A DNA stretch of 64,000 bases, taken from contig NZ_ATVO01000004.1 of assembly GCF_000420765.1 (NCBI RefSeq), forward strand, positions 23,501 through 87,500. Direction: 5' to 3'. The stretch's first letter is position 1. Every line of letters begins with the position of its first letter. Made by a program: the position numbers and the translations under genes. The notes beneath the pieces are model-generated. The model worked only from the letters and a program-made list of their open reading frames with translations, searched no databases and was not told where the DNA came from. Origin of the DNA: Sandarakinorhabdus limnophila DSM 17366. GTDB taxonomy: Bacteria > Pseudomonadota > Alphaproteobacteria > Sphingomonadales > Sphingomonadaceae. Positions 1 to 9,136 of this stretch are shown here, piece after piece.

Positions 1-91
1 GTTCATCGCCATCCCCTTAGCGGGATTGCGCCGATATTGCCAATCGCGCCCCTGCGGCGCAGCATCGCCGCCACAATCGGGGGGATTCGTC

Positions 92-649
92 ATGACTGCA
101 CAACCACAGCTTGCCCATGTCGTCTTCCAGACACGGCAGTTCAGCGCGATGCTGGCCTGGTATGATCAGGTGTTCGGCGCCAAGGTGGTGCACCAGAACC
201 CGGCGATGGCTTTTCTCAGCTTTGACGACGAGCATCACCGTTTTGCCGTGCTCAATCTCGAACTGGTAGCACCGGGCGGGCCGGGGCATCGCGGCGCTGT
301 GGGCGTGAACCACATCGCCTACACATTGCCCAGCGCCGCATCGCTGCTGACCTTGTATCGCCGGCTGAAACAGGCCGGAGTGGAGCCGGTGTGGCCTGTG
401 CATCACGGCCTCACCCTGTCGCTCTATTACGACGATCCCGATGGCAACCGCCTGGAATTTCAGGTGGAAGCGCTGCCAGACGGCGAAGCATCGCGCTACA
501 TCAGCGGGCCGGAGTTTGCCGCCAATCCTGTGGGCGTGTCGTTTGATCCCGATGTGCTGCTGACCCGCTTCGAGGCCGGCGCCAGCGAAGCGGAACTGCT
601 GGCCTTCGTCACCGGGCCGATGTCACCGATCCCGCCGCTGCAGCATTAA
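92..649 (+). CDS. VOC family (glyoxalase/extradiol dioxygenase-like) protein
   Basis: The 185-residue protein has the vicinal-oxygen-chelate fold pattern. Candidate metal ligands are His9, His74 and Glu122, the last in the signature DPDGNRLEF. A single VOC unit followed by a C-terminal extension resembles catechol 2,3-dioxygenase-like proteins. The substrate cannot be told from sequence. The ATG at 92 follows a GGGGG Shine-Dalgarno run; an in-frame ATG at 26 would add a poorly conserved, Arg/Cys-rich stretch. It converges on the next gene, and the two stop codons share the palindrome TTAA. Confidence 0.85.
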   Translation: MTAQPQLAHVVFQTRQFSAMLAWYDQVFGAKVVHQNPAMAFLSFDDEHHRFAVLNLELVAPGGPGHRGAVGVNHIAYTLPSAASLLTLYRRLKQAGVEPVWPVHHGLTLSLYYDDPDGNRLEFQVEALPDGEASRYISGPEFAANPVGVSFDPDVLLTRFEAGASEAELLAFVTGPMSPIPPLQH

Positions 650-1461
650 ACAACGCCGAACGTCCAGCCTTCCGTCACCGCGATTGCCGGGGTGAGCGCG
701 GCCGGCTGCCACCAGTGCGGCTGATCGACGATGGCGCGCAGGCCGGCGGCGGTGATCAGCGCATCGCCAACATGATCGGGAAATGTCGCCGGGAAGGCAG
801 CGGGCATGGGCAGGCTGCCATGGCGGGCCAGCGCGATGTTGAGGCTTTCCACATCGCGCAATTTCCCGCGAAAGCCGCCCAGCCGGGCAAAGGCCTGAGC
901 GTAGATTTCCAATATCACCGGGCCGCATTCGGTAAGCGGATCAAACGGCCACACCGGCCATTGCAGCCGGTGCAGCAGTCGCATCGCGGTGAGCGTTGCC
1001 TTGCCCACCTGTGATGCGCCCAGCAGTACGAAATTCGACGTCGGCACGCCCAGCCCGCTCTGCTTGTAGACCTGTTCCGTCACCCTCAGGTGGGCACGCA
1101 GGTGGCGCGGGCCATCAGCAGCACCCAGCCAGAAGGCGTCGCGCCGATGCTCGATGAAGCCGTGAGCGCCCAGATCGGCCTCGCCCGCGCACACAGTCTC
1201 GACCTCAGCCCACAGGCCCCGCGCCGGCTGGGTGAACGATGGCACAGCAGCAAAACCAAAGCCGGCATCCATGCCCACCAGCACATCACCGGACAGGCCG
1301 CCCAACCAATCGAGCACGCCGGCGCGTGACCACACACCCGATGGCGGCAACACAAGTTGCGGCGGCGCATCGCCTGCCTCGCACACGGCAACCTGCACCG
1401 AAGGGTGCCGCACCCCCTTTGCGCCGGACCAGTCAATACCGACGAAGCGGGAAAATCTCAC
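646..1461 (-). CDS. conserved hypothetical protein, RNase H-like start motif
   Basis: A 271-residue protein opening with an RFVGIDWSGAK stretch, the kind of Asp-containing first strand seen in RNase H-like and DUF429 predicted nucleases. Later it has a GMDAGFGF motif and ends with an ITAAGLRAI helix. I do not recognise a precise family, and the nuclease idea is inference from the first motif only. It is the last gene of a leftward operon: its ATG overlaps the stop of the MmcQ/YjbR gene (ATGA), which in turn overlaps rarA. Confidence 0.7.
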   Translation of the reverse strand: MRFSRFVGIDWSGAKGVRHPSVQVAVCEAGDAPPQLVLPPSGVWSRAGVLDWLGGLSGDVLVGMDAGFGFAAVPSFTQPARGLWAEVETVCAGEADLGAHGFIEHRRDAFWLGAADGPRHLRAHLRVTEQVYKQSGLGVPTSNFVLLGASQVGKATLTAMRLLHRLQWPVWPFDPLTECGPVILEIYAQAFARLGGFRGKLRDVESLNIALARHGSLPMPAAFPATFPDHVGDALITAAGLRAIVDQPHWWQPAALTPAIAVTEGWTFGVV

Positions 1462-1790
1462 AAGCCCCGCGCCTTGCGCTGGACGGCAGAGGCATGGCCG
1501 GCCCAGGCCCGCTCCACCAGCACGGCGATGCGTTCCGGATCGGCAGCATCCAGCCGCGCCAGCACGGCCGGCCAGCCGACATAATGCGGGGTCTGGTAGA
1601 AACAGGCCGGGTCGGTGGCGATGAGCATGTCCACCTCGTCCAGCCCTGCGCGCAGCACGACATGGTCAGGCTCGCGCCCGATGACGACGAACATCTTGCC
1701 GCGCACCAGAACCGCATCGCGGCCATAGCTGGTGCCGCGTGTGGCACCAGGCAGCGCCAGCGCCAGTGCCAGCACCTCGTCCCAGGTCAT
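1458..1790 (-). CDS. MmcQ/YjbR family DNA-binding protein
   Basis: About 110 residues beginning MTWDEVLALALALPG, then a GRDAVLVRGKMFVVI strand pair and a C-terminal LVERAWAG helix. This is the usual MmcQ/YjbR (double-wing DNA-binding) layout and length. The ATG at 1790 overlaps the rarA TGA as ATGA, a strong argument for this start over one 12 codons earlier. Its role is unknown; the family is thought to bind DNA. It lies between rarA and a hypothetical gene in one transcription unit. Confidence 0.82.
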   Translation of the reverse strand: MTWDEVLALALALPGATRGTSYGRDAVLVRGKMFVVIGREPDHVVLRAGLDEVDMLIATDPACFYQTPHYVGWPAVLARLDAADPERIAVLVERAWAGHASAVQRKARGL

Positions 1791-3100
1791 ACGTCGCCCT
1801 TCAAGGCCGCCCGCCGCCGCGCCCATTCGGCCAGGCGCTCGGCAATGCGGGCTTCGGTGCCGCGCGGGGAAGGCGTGTAGAGCGTCTGCGCGGCCATGCC
1901 GTCGGGCCAGTAATCCTGCCCCGAAAAGCCGTCCGGCGCGTCATGGTCATAGGCATAGCCCTGCCCGTAACCCAGTTCCTTCATCAGCTTTGTCGGGGCG
2001 TTGAGGATGTGGGCCGGCGGGGTGAGCGAACCGGTGCTGGCCGCCAGCTTCTTCGCGGCTTTCTCCGCCACATAGGCGGCGTTGGATTTGGGCGCGGAGG
2101 CGAGATAAAGGCAGGCGTGAACGATCGCCAGTTCGCCTTCGGGGCTGCCGAGGAAATCATAGGCGTCCTTGGCATCAAGGCACACCCGCAGCGCATTGCT
2201 GTCGGCCAGGCCGATATCCTCGCTGGCAAAACGCACCAGCCGGCGCAGCAGGTAGAGCGGCTCCTCCCCCGCCACCAGCATCCGTGCCAGCCAATAGAGC
2301 GCCGCATCCGGATCAGAGCCGCGCAGTGATTTGTGGAGCGCCGAAATCAGCCCGTAATGGCCCTCGCGATCCTTGTCATACACCGGCATGCGGCGGTGCA
2401 GGAACGCCGCCAGATCGGCCGGTGTCATTGCCGGTACCTCACCAAGCGCGAACAGGCTTTCGGCCTGGCCGAGCAGAAAGCGGCCATCGCCATCGGCAGA
2501 CGCAATCAGCGCAGCGCGGGCGTCGTCCGTTACCGGCAGGGCGTGGCCCGTGTGGGTTTCGGCCCGCGCCAGCAGATCGGCCAGCGCCGCCTCGTCCAGC
2601 CGCCGCACGATCAACACGCGGGCGCGGGACAAGATGGCGGCGTTCAGCTCGAAACTGGGATTCTCGGTGGTGGCGCCGACCAGCGTGATGGTGCCGTCTT
2701 CCATCGGCCCGAGGAAACCATCCTGCTGGGCGCGGTTGAAGCGGTGGATTTCGTCCACAAACAACAGGGTGCGCTGGCCCGCCCGCGCCGCCTCGCGCGC
2801 TTCGGCAAACAATTTCTTCAGGTCTGCAACGCCGGCGAACACGGCGGAAATGGCGACAAAGCGCATCCCGCAGGCCGCGGCGAGCAGGCGGGCGATGGTG
2901 GTCTTGCCGGTGCCGGGCGGGCCCCAGAAGATCAGGCTCGAAAGGCTGCCGGCGGCCACCATGCGGGTGATGGCGCCATCGGGGCCGGTGAGATGATCCT
3001 GCCCCACCACTTCGGCAAGGGTGCGCGGACGCAGCTGTTCGGCCAGCGGCGCGCCGGCCGGCGTCACGGCATTTTCAGCGGCGGGGAACAGATCGGCCAT
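1787..3100 (-). CDS. rarA: replication-associated recombination protein A (RarA/MgsA)
   Basis: 437-residue AAA+ ATPase. The Walker A motif GPPGTGKT is at residues 60-67 and Walker B with DEIH near 116-119; the C-terminal MgsA helical domain contains KDRDGHYGLISALHKS-type residues (here DKDREGHYGLISALHKS). It acts at stalled replication forks and in recombination, loading on single- and double-stranded DNA junctions. Length and both halves are complete. First gene of the leftward rarA-yjbR-hypothetical group. Confidence 0.96.
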   Translation of the reverse strand: MADLFPAAENAVTPAGAPLAEQLRPRTLAEVVGQDHLTGPDGAITRMVAAGSLSSLIFWGPPGTGKTTIARLLAAACGMRFVAISAVFAGVADLKKLFAEAREAARAGQRTLLFVDEIHRFNRAQQDGFLGPMEDGTITLVGATTENPSFELNAAILSRARVLIVRRLDEAALADLLARAETHTGHALPVTDDARAALIASADGDGRFLLGQAESLFALGEVPAMTPADLAAFLHRRMPVYDKDREGHYGLISALHKSLRGSDPDAALYWLARMLVAGEEPLYLLRRLVRFASEDIGLADSNALRVCLDAKDAYDFLGSPEGELAIVHACLYLASAPKSNAAYVAEKAAKKLAASTGSLTPPAHILNAPTKLMKELGYGQGYAYDHDAPDGFSGQDYWPDGMAAQTLYTPSPRGTEARIAERLAEWARRRAALKGDV

Positions 3101-3139
3101 AGCAGCTTGTCGCGCCGAAGTGGCCGGTCATGCAAGCGC

Positions 3140-3424
3140 TCAGCTCTTGTACCAGGCCTCGATCGTGCCCGACAGCTTGATGGTAAGCGGGTTGCCCTTG
3201 CGATCCAGGCTCTTGCCAGCGGCAACGCGGATCCAGCCTTCGGAGATGCAATATTCCTCGACATTGGTGCGCTCGACACCATTGTAGCGGATGCCAACGC
3301 CGCGGCGCAGCAGATCCCAATCATGAAACTCGCTGCGCGGGTTCACGCTCAGGCGATCCGGCGGGCTGTCGGTGATGGGCGCTTCTGCCGGCGTTTCCGG
3401 GGCGGTTTCGGGCGTGTCAGTCAT
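3140..3424 (-). CDS. DUF3297 family protein
   Basis: 94 residues. An acidic, Pro/Thr-rich N-terminal tail of about 20 residues is followed by the conserved core DRLSVNPRSEFHD, then a strand-rich region with GVGIRYNGVERTNVEEYCI and a C-terminal KLSGTIEAWYK. This matches DUF3297, a small family common in alpha- and gammaproteobacteria with no known function. It sits between rarA and the rplI terminator on the same strand and may have its own promoter. Confidence 0.85.
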   Translation of the reverse strand: MTDTPETAPETPAEAPITDSPPDRLSVNPRSEFHDWDLLRRGVGIRYNGVERTNVEEYCISEGWIRVAAGKSLDRKGNPLTIKLSGTIEAWYKS

Positions 3425-3462
3425 GGGCGGGTTCCATAGGCGGAAGCGGGCAGGCGGGCAAG

Positions 3463-3500
3463 AAAAAGGGGCCGCAACCTCGCAGTTGCAACCCCATTTT
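3463..3500 (-). terminator. intrinsic terminator after rplI
   Basis: Read leftward, GGGGTTGC pairs with GCGGCCCC (eight pairs including two G-U) around a 12-base loop and is followed by TTTTTCTTG. The A-run on the other side could make it work in both directions. It lies just after the rplI stop. Confidence 0.75.
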
Positions 3501-3517
3501 TCAGTGCATCAGGACGA

Positions 3518-4102
3518 TCAGGCTTCTTCAGCCGGCTCTTCGTCCATCGGCAGGGTGCCGGGTTCGGCGTTCGGATCGAAGGCTTCGGTGAAGCCTGCTT
3601 CCTCGCGCTCGGCAGTGGCGGCAATGTCCACACCCTTGGCCTGCAGTTCGGCTTCTTCGGCCGAACGGGCGATGTTCACCTTGACCAGCACCACGACTTC
3701 CGGGTGCAGCGCGACCTTCACGTCGTGCACGCCCAGGGTCTTGATCGGCTTGTCCAGCACGATCTGGTTCTTGTTGGCCTTGTGGCCACCGTTGGTCAGC
3801 GCTTCGGCCAGATCGCGGGCAGCGACCGAACCGTAAAGCTGGCCGGTGCCCGACGCGGCGCGGATCATCACCACGCTGGCGCCTTCGATCTCGCGCGATT
3901 CCGAGCGGGCGATATCGCGACGCTTGGCGTTGTCGGCTTCGATGCGGGCGCGGTCTTGTTCAAACCGGGCCTTGTTGGCTTCCGTGGCGCGCAGCGCCTT
4001 GCCGCGCGGCAGCAGGAAGTTGCGGGCGAAACCCGGCTTCACATTGACGACATCGCCAATGGTGCCGAGCTTTTCCACGCGTTCAAGCAGGATGACATGC
4101 AT
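3518..4102 (-). CDS. rplI: 50S ribosomal protein L9
   Basis: 194 residues starting [19 protein letters not shown], the classic L9 N-terminal domain, followed by the [13 protein letters not shown] signature, a long connecting helix (about 45-80) and the C-terminal RNA-binding domain. A Glu-rich extension of roughly 40 residues at the C-terminus makes it longer than the ~150-residue norm; such tails are common in alphaproteobacteria. Third gene of rpsF-rpsR-rplI. Confidence 0.97.
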   Translation of the reverse strand: MHVILLERVEKLGTIGDVVNVKPGFARNFLLPRGKALRATEANKARFEQDRARIEADNAKRRDIARSESREIEGASVVMIRAASGTGQLYGSVAARDLAEALTNGGHKANKNQIVLDKPIKTLGVHDVKVALHPEVVVLVKVNIARSAEEAELQAKGVDIAATAEREEAGFTEAFDPNAEPGTLPMDEEPAEEA

Positions 4103-4114
4103 GTGCGTGGCTCC

Positions 4115-4339
4115 TCACTTCACCAGGTAGGGCAGCAGGCCCAGGTGGCGGGCGCGCTTGATGGCCTTGGCCAGCTCGCGCTGCTTCTTGGCCGAAACCG
4201 CAGTGATGCGGGCCGGAACGATCTTGCCACGTTCAGAAACGAAGCCCTGCAACAGGCGCACGTCCTTGTAATCGATGGCGGGGGAATTCGGGCCCGCGAA
4301 GGGGCACGACTTGCGGCGGCGGAAAAACGGACGTCCCAT
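4115..4339 (-). CDS. rpsR: 30S ribosomal protein S18
   Basis: 74 residues starting [14 protein letters not shown], with the central [17 protein letters not shown] and the basic C-terminal helix [12 protein letters not shown]. This is a complete S18, which binds S6 in the small-subunit platform. It lies 12 bases upstream of rplI and 12 bases after rpsF, in the standard order. Confidence 0.97.
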   Translation of the reverse strand: MGRPFFRRRKSCPFAGPNSPAIDYKDVRLLQGFVSERGKIVPARITAVSAKKQRELAKAIKRARHLGLLPYLVK

Positions 4340-4351
4340 CTGATCCCTCCC

Positions 4352-4789
4352 TTAAGCGCGCGGTTCGCGGCGCGGGCGTTCGCCGCGGTCACCACGCGGG
4401 GCACCGCCGTCACGATCGCCGCGACCTTCACGGTCACCACGGCCTTCACGACCGCCTTCGCGGTCACCGCCGCGGCGGGTCATCGCCGACGGTTCGGCCG
4501 ACAGCGCGTCGACACGGATGGTCATGGAACGGATGATATCTTCGTTCAGGCCAACCTGGCGCTCCATTTCGGCCACGGCGGAAGCCGGAGCGTCGATGTT
4601 GAGCATCACATAATGGGCCTTGCGGTTCTTGGCGATGCGATAGGCCAGCGTGCGCAGGCCCCAATATTCGCTGCCTGCAACCTGGCCCTTGCCTTCGACA
4701 AGAACCTTGGTGAAGCCTTCCGTCAGCGTCTCAACCTGCGCAGTGGTCAGGTCCTGACGCGCCAGGAAGACATGCTCGTAAAACGGCAT
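4352..4789 (-). CDS. rpsF: 30S ribosomal protein S6
   Basis: 145 residues with the S6 ferredoxin-like fold start [15 protein letters not shown] and the conserved [18 protein letters not shown]. The last ~40 residues are a low-complexity Arg/Gly/Asp/Glu tail built of GDREG-like units. Disordered S6 tails are frequent in this group, but this one is strongly repetitive. The ATG at 4789 was chosen because homologues start there and GAGAGA precedes it. First gene of rpsF-rpsR-rplI. Confidence 0.96.
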   Translation of the reverse strand: MPFYEHVFLARQDLTTAQVETLTEGFTKVLVEGKGQVAGSEYWGLRTLAYRIAKNRKAHYVMLNIDAPASAVAEMERQVGLNEDIIRSMTIRVDALSAEPSAMTRRGGDREGGREGRGDREGRGDRDGGAPRGDRGERPRREPRA

Positions 4790-4947
4790 TTCTCTCTCCT
4801 CGTGCCGATCGTTGACGGGGCCCAATGCCCACGCCCCTCCGGCTGGCGTCTATCGTCGCGCAGGGCAGGCCCGGCACGGCGAAGCGCGGCCTATGGCGGA
4901 AGGGGGCAGCGATTGCAAGTGATTCTGGCCTGTGGGAAAAGGGTTTC

Positions 4948-5868
4948 ATGCCCCTTCTTCCCCTGCTTGGCCTGCTGCTGGCCGCAGCCCAGCCTGCACT
5001 GCAATCCGATGCGGCCATCACCGTCGAAGCCAGCCGGATCACGCCCGAACAGGCGCGCATTGCCAGCACGGCCTATGCCCGCGCCGGGCTGCCGCCCAAT
5101 CCCAATTACGGCCAATATGCCCGTTGGCAGGGGTCGATCTGTGCCAGTGTGCGCGGCATCCCCGATCCGGCGGTGGCGGGGCTGGTGTTGGCGCGGATCA
5201 AGGCCGCAGTGGCCGAAACCGGGCTGAAAACGGCAGAATCCGGCTGCAAGCCCAACCTCACCGTGGCGTTTACCGATGATGCGCGCGGCCTGGTGGGCTT
5301 GGTCAAAGCCAAGCGGCGCTCAGCCCTGCCGCGTTTCGATCCGATCCTGTTCTCCCGGCTGGACAGCGCCACCCTGCCAGTGCGCTGGTGGCATGTGCTG
5401 GCCCCGGCCGGCCCCAGCGGCGGCGTCAGCACCGCCGATGCCGGCGCGCTGGCCAGCGCCACCTCCAACGCGATGCCGCTGGGCAATGTGCTGCCCGCCG
5501 GCCCTGATGCGATCGGCACCAACAGCTGGAACAGCAGCCTTGTCGATACCAACCTGTCGATCTGGGCCAAGGCCGGCGTGGCGGTGGTGGACGTGAACCT
5601 GGCTACCGGCGTGTCGCTGGAAGCGCTGGCCGATTATGTCGCATTGGTGATGCTGGCGCCGATGCGGTTGCCACCCGATGCGCCGGGCGTGCCCAGCGTG
5701 CTGAGCCTGTTTGACGGCAGCACACGCCCAACCGGGTTGAGCGCATGGGATCGTGCCTTTCTGAAAGGACTTTATGCCATGCAGATGAACCGCAGCGCCC
5801 AGCGCCAGCGCCAGCAATTGATCAGCGCCATGGCCCGTGAATTGGCCCCCGACGTGCCGCCGCAGTGA
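4948..5868 (+). CDS. hypothetical secreted protein
   Basis: 306 residues. The N-terminus MPLLPLLGLLLAAAQPAL is a Sec-type signal peptide, cleaved probably around residue 15-18. The mature part has two Cys (ICASV and ESGCKPN) that could form a disulfide, and a Ser/Ala-rich middle. I do not recognise a family or active site. The start at 4948 follows GGGAAAAGGG and puts the signal peptide at the N-terminus. The gluconokinase GTG overlaps its stop (GTGA), so the two are probably co-translated. Confidence 0.75.
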   Translation: MPLLPLLGLLLAAAQPALQSDAAITVEASRITPEQARIASTAYARAGLPPNPNYGQYARWQGSICASVRGIPDPAVAGLVLARIKAAVAETGLKTAESGCKPNLTVAFTDDARGLVGLVKAKRRSALPRFDPILFSRLDSATLPVRWWHVLAPAGPSGGVSTADAGALASATSNAMPLGNVLPAGPDAIGTNSWNSSLVDTNLSIWAKAGVAVVDVNLATGVSLEALADYVALVMLAPMRLPPDAPGVPSVLSLFDGSTRPTGLSAWDRAFLKGLYAMQMNRSAQRQRQQLISAMARELAPDVPPQ

Positions 5869-6359
5869 CCGCGCCGCTGATCGTTGTTGGCGGGGTCGCC
5901 GGCTGCGGCAAGACCACGCTGGCCGCCGCGCTGGCCCAGGCGCTAGGCATCAATTTCCGCGATGGTGATGATCTGCACCCCGAGGCCAACAAGGCCAAGA
6001 TGGCTGCCGGTGAGCCGCTCACGGATAAGGATCGTGCGCCCTGGCTGGCCGCCTGCGCGGCGCAGCTGGCAGCGTGGGGCGATGCCGGCGGCGTGATCAG
6101 CGCCTCGGCCCTCAAGCGCGCCTATCGCGACACGCTCTACGCCGCTCACCCTGCCGTGCGCTATGTGCTGATCCACATCACCCCGGAACTGGCCACTGCC
6201 CGCACCCAGGCCCGCGCCGGCCATTTCTGGCCCGCCGGCCTGACGCTGAGCCAGTTCGCCATCCTGGAAGAGCCCGCAGCCGACGAACCGGCCATGCGTG
6301 TGGACGCGACATGGGCCACCGATCAGCAGGTGGCCGCGGTGCAGGGGTTTCTGCGCTAG
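5865..6359 (+). CDS. gntK: gluconokinase
   Basis: 164 residues, typical for the GntK/IdnK family. The P-loop GVAGCGKTT is at residues 10-18, followed by FRDGDDLHPEANKAKM, the substrate-side motif, and SASALKRAYRD, the conserved lid region. It phosphorylates D-gluconate to 6-phosphogluconate, feeding the Entner-Doudoroff or pentose phosphate pathway. It starts with GTG overlapping the upstream stop. No gluconate transporter or regulator is nearby. Confidence 0.92.
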   Translation: MTAPLIVVGGVAGCGKTTLAAALAQALGINFRDGDDLHPEANKAKMAAGEPLTDKDRAPWLAACAAQLAAWGDAGGVISASALKRAYRDTLYAAHPAVRYVLIHITPELATARTQARAGHFWPAGLTLSQFAILEEPAADEPAMRVDATWATDQQVAAVQGFLR

Positions 6360-6474
6360 CGCCGCCCGGCCGTGCGTGGATTCCGGCGCTGCTGCACGCC
6401 CTGGCCAGCGCGTAGCCTTGGGTTTCCTTTTTTAGCACCCGCCCAACTTGCGGGCGGGGCCGGAGTTGAAGCCC

Positions 6475-7230
6475 ATGTTCCTTCTTCCCCCACTGCCCTA
6501 TCCCCATGATGCCCTAGCCCCGGTGATCTCGGCGCGCACGCTGCACCATCACCATGAAAAACATCACGGCGGCTATGTGAAGGCGCTGAACGCGCTGCTG
6601 GAAGCCGTGGAGATCGTGCCCGACACGTTGGAGGCGGTGATCGCTGCGGCCGGCAAATCCCGCAACCGCGTGCTGTTCAACAATGCCGCACAGGCCCGCA
6701 ATCACAGTTTCTTCTGGGATGCCATGACCGACACGCCTGCACCGCCCACCGGTGATCTGGCGGCGGCAATCACGGCCCAGATGGGCGGAATGGCCGAACT
6801 GAAAGCAGAGTTCGTGGCCGCCGGGGTGGCACAGTTCGGGTCAGGCTGGGTGTGGCTGGTTTCCGATGCCAGCGGTGGCCTGGCCATCACGGTGAGCCAC
6901 GATGCCGAAGATTGGCGCGGCGAAACCGCGTCCACCCCGCTGATCGTCTGCGATGTGTGGGAACACGCCTATTATCTGGATCATCAGGAAGACCGGAAGG
7001 GCTTTCTGGAAGCTTGGTTCGATGCGCTGCCCAACTGGGCCTTCGCCGGCGAGCAATATGCCGCCGCCCAAGGCAAGGGGGGAAAAATGGAAGCATCCGC
7101 CCAGCGTGCCGGCGCGCGAGGACGCGTGAACGGCGCCTTCAGGCCAAACGGGCGGCGCCCGGCAACCGCCGGGCGACCTCTGCCATCAACTGCGTCAGAT
7201 TGGCGATTCCGTCGAACTCTTCGGCACTGA
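6475..7230 (+). CDS. Fe/Mn superoxide dismutase with an extra C-terminal tail
   Basis: 251 residues. The N-terminal hairpin carries HHHHEKHHGGYVKALN with the first metal His and the second-sphere His and Tyr; the second ligand is in FNNAAQARNHSFFW; Asp and His ligands are in DVWEHAYYLDHQ. It converts superoxide to peroxide and dioxygen. Two second-sphere positions differ from the norm: Arg replaces the usual Trp in QARNH, and His replaces Tyr in LDHQ. The family normally ends about where NWAFAGEQY lies, so the last ~50 Arg/Gly-rich residues look like read-through; they overlap the convergent gene by 92 bases. A GGAG site precedes the ATG at 6475. Confidence 0.9.
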   Translation: MFLLPPLPYPHDALAPVISARTLHHHHEKHHGGYVKALNALLEAVEIVPDTLEAVIAAAGKSRNRVLFNNAAQARNHSFFWDAMTDTPAPPTGDLAAAITAQMGGMAELKAEFVAAGVAQFGSGWVWLVSDASGGLAITVSHDAEDWRGETASTPLIVCDVWEHAYYLDHQEDRKGFLEAWFDALPNWAFAGEQYAAAQGKGGKMEASAQRAGARGRVNGAFRPNGRRPATAGRPLPSTASDWRFRRTLRH

Positions 7231-7510
7231 TCAGCGCAGCCAGTTGCCCGTCTTGCTCCACGGCAATCAGCGGCAGGGGCCAATCGGCGGCGGCCGGAAA
7301 TGCCGTGCGGAAGTCGGGGCGGTGGTGGAAGATCGTCTCCACCCCCACCCCGTCCAGAAAGCGCCGCCATTCGCCACGCATGCTGAGCAGCCCATAGGTG
7401 AGCGCGCACAACTTGCAGGGATAGCTGGCGGGCGCGAACAGCTTGTGCAGACTGTCCATCGCGCCCGCCAGCAGACCTTCATTGGCGTTGTAGACGATGA
7501 CCAGCTTCAC
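7139..7510 (-). CDS. conserved hypothetical protein with a CKLC motif
   Basis: 123 residues starting [14 protein letters not shown], a beta-strand opening, with YPCKLCALTYGLLSM near residue 35 and a C-terminal LTQLMAEVARRLPG helix. The CxxC could be redox-active or bind metal, but no thioredoxin-fold family is clear to me. The GTG start overlaps the leuA stop as GTGA, so it is probably co-translated with leuA. Its 3' end lies inside the superoxide dismutase tail on the other strand. Confidence 0.72.
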   Translation of the reverse strand: MKLVIVYNANEGLLAGAMDSLHKLFAPASYPCKLCALTYGLLSMRGEWRRFLDGVGVETIFHHRPDFRTAFPAAADWPLPLIAVEQDGQLAALISAEEFDGIANLTQLMAEVARRLPGAARLA

Positions 7511-9048
7511 CCCGCCGCGCTGAGCGCCGACTTGCCGCGCTTCACGATCAGCTTGTTGAGCGCGTTCACATAGGCGCGCGCCGATGCCACCAGCGTATCG
7601 GTGTGGGCGCCAGTGCCGCGCACGGTGCGGCCATGTTCGGCCAGCACCACGCTCACTTCGGCCTGGGCGTCGGTGCCGGCGGTGACAGCGTGCACCTGAT
7701 AGAGGTTCAGCACGGCATCTTCGTGGGGCACCAGCTTGCGGATGGCGTTGAACAGCGCATCCACCGGGCCATTGCCGCGCGTCGCCGCCGTCACTTCCTC
7801 GCCGTCGATGCTGAGCGTCAGGATCGCCCTTTGTGGCCCGTTGGAACCGCAATAAACCTCGACCTCCAACACCTGGATGCGGTCGTGCCCACGCAGCACT
7901 TCATCATCCACCAGCGCGACGATATCTTCGTCGAACACCTGCTTCTTGGCGTCGGCCAGATCCTTGAAGCGCTTGAAGGCATCGCCGAACTCGTTATCCG
8001 ACAGGTCGTAGCCCATTTCGGCCAGTTTCGACCGGAAGGCGGCACGGCCGCTGTGCTTGCCCAACACCAGATTGGTGGCGCCCTGGCCCACGCTGTCGGG
8101 CGTCATGATCTCGTAGGTGGACGAATCCTTCAGCATGCCATCCTGGTGGATGCCGCTTTCATGCGCGAAGGCGTTGGCGCCCACGATCGCCTTGTTGGCC
8201 TGTACCTGCATGCCGGTGACGCCGCTCACCAGCCGGCTGGCGCGGGTGATCTCGGTGCTCACGATGCCGGTCTGATAGGGCATCACGTCCTGCCGCACCT
8301 TCAGCGCCATGGCGATTTCTTCCACAGCGGCATTGCCGGCACGTTCGCCGATGCCGTTGACCGTGGCTTCCACCTGTCGGGCACCGGCCATGATCGCACT
8401 CAGCGTGTTGGCGACGGCGAGGCCCAGGTCATTGTGGCAGTGCGTGGAGAATATCGCCTGATCGGCATTGGGCACACGGGTGATGACATCGCGGAACATG
8501 GCGCCATAGGTGGCGGGCGTCGCATAGCCCACCGTGTCGGGCAGGTTGATCGTCGTCGCCCCGGCGTTGATCGCGGTTTCCACCGCCCGGCACAGGAAAT
8601 CCGGATCGGACCGCGTCGCGTCCTCGGCCGACCATTCAATATCACCGCACAGGTTGCGGGCATGGCTGACCGAGAAGCGGATGGCTTCCAGCACCTCTTC
8701 CGGCGTCTTGTTCAGCTTCACCTTCATGTGCAGCGGCGAAGTGGCGATGAAGGTGTGGATGCGCGGGTTGCGCGCTCCCTTCAACGCGGCCCAGGCCCGT
8801 TCGATATCGGGCGCGGCGGCGCGGGCCAGGCTGGCGACGATGGCGGTGTCGCACATGTTGGCGACGGCCTGCACGGCTTCGAAATCGCCTTCGCTGGCGA
8901 TGGCGAAACCGGCTTCGATGATGTCCACGCCCAGCGCTTCCAATTGCGCTGCGACTTTCAGTTTTTCCTCGAGATTCATCGAGCAGCCGGGGGATTGTTC
9001 CCCGTCGCGCAAGGTGGTGTCGAAGATGCGGATACGATTATTGGTCAT
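7507..9048 (-). CDS. leuA: 2-isopropylmalate synthase
   Basis: 513 residues. The TIM-barrel catalytic domain starts with [17 protein letters not shown], has the metal-binding HCHND in the middle and the [10 protein letters not shown] motif, and is followed by a C-terminal leucine-binding regulatory (LeuA dimer) domain. It condenses acetyl-CoA with 2-oxoisovalerate, the first committed step to leucine, and is classically feedback-inhibited by leucine. The upstream region carries a leucine-rich leader frame and hairpins, suggesting transcription attenuation. Confidence 0.97.
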   Translation of the reverse strand: MTNNRIRIFDTTLRDGEQSPGCSMNLEEKLKVAAQLEALGVDIIEAGFAIASEGDFEAVQAVANMCDTAIVASLARAAAPDIERAWAALKGARNPRIHTFIATSPLHMKVKLNKTPEEVLEAIRFSVSHARNLCGDIEWSAEDATRSDPDFLCRAVETAINAGATTINLPDTVGYATPATYGAMFRDVITRVPNADQAIFSTHCHNDLGLAVANTLSAIMAGARQVEATVNGIGERAGNAAVEEIAMALKVRQDVMPYQTGIVSTEITRASRLVSGVTGMQVQANKAIVGANAFAHESGIHQDGMLKDSSTYEIMTPDSVGQGATNLVLGKHSGRAAFRSKLAEMGYDLSDNEFGDAFKRFKDLADAKKQVFDEDIVALVDDEVLRGHDRIQVLEVEVYCGSNGPQRAILTLSIDGEEVTAATRGNGPVDALFNAIRKLVPHEDAVLNLYQVHAVTAGTDAQAEVSVVLAEHGRTVRGTGAHTDTLVASARAYVNALNKLIVKRGKSALSAAG

Positions 9049-9092
9049 GGCTCTGCCTGTCTGAACGCTGCGATCTGAAGTTTCAGGTTCAT

Positions 9093-9116
9093 CCCCTCAA
9101 GGCGCGTGGCCGAGGG
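9093..9116 (-). promoter_or_regulatory. hairpin in the leuA leader, possible attenuator
   Basis: Read leftward, CCCTC pairs with GAGGG around a 13-base loop, with flanking GTTC/GAAC able to extend it. It is not followed by a U-run, so it is not a classical intrinsic terminator. Bases in its loop (GGCCACGCGCC) could instead pair with GGCGTG of the hairpin over the leader-peptide stop, giving two exclusive structures. Inference only. Confidence 0.4.
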
Positions 9117-9136
9117 AACATGCCCAGCAGCCAGCG

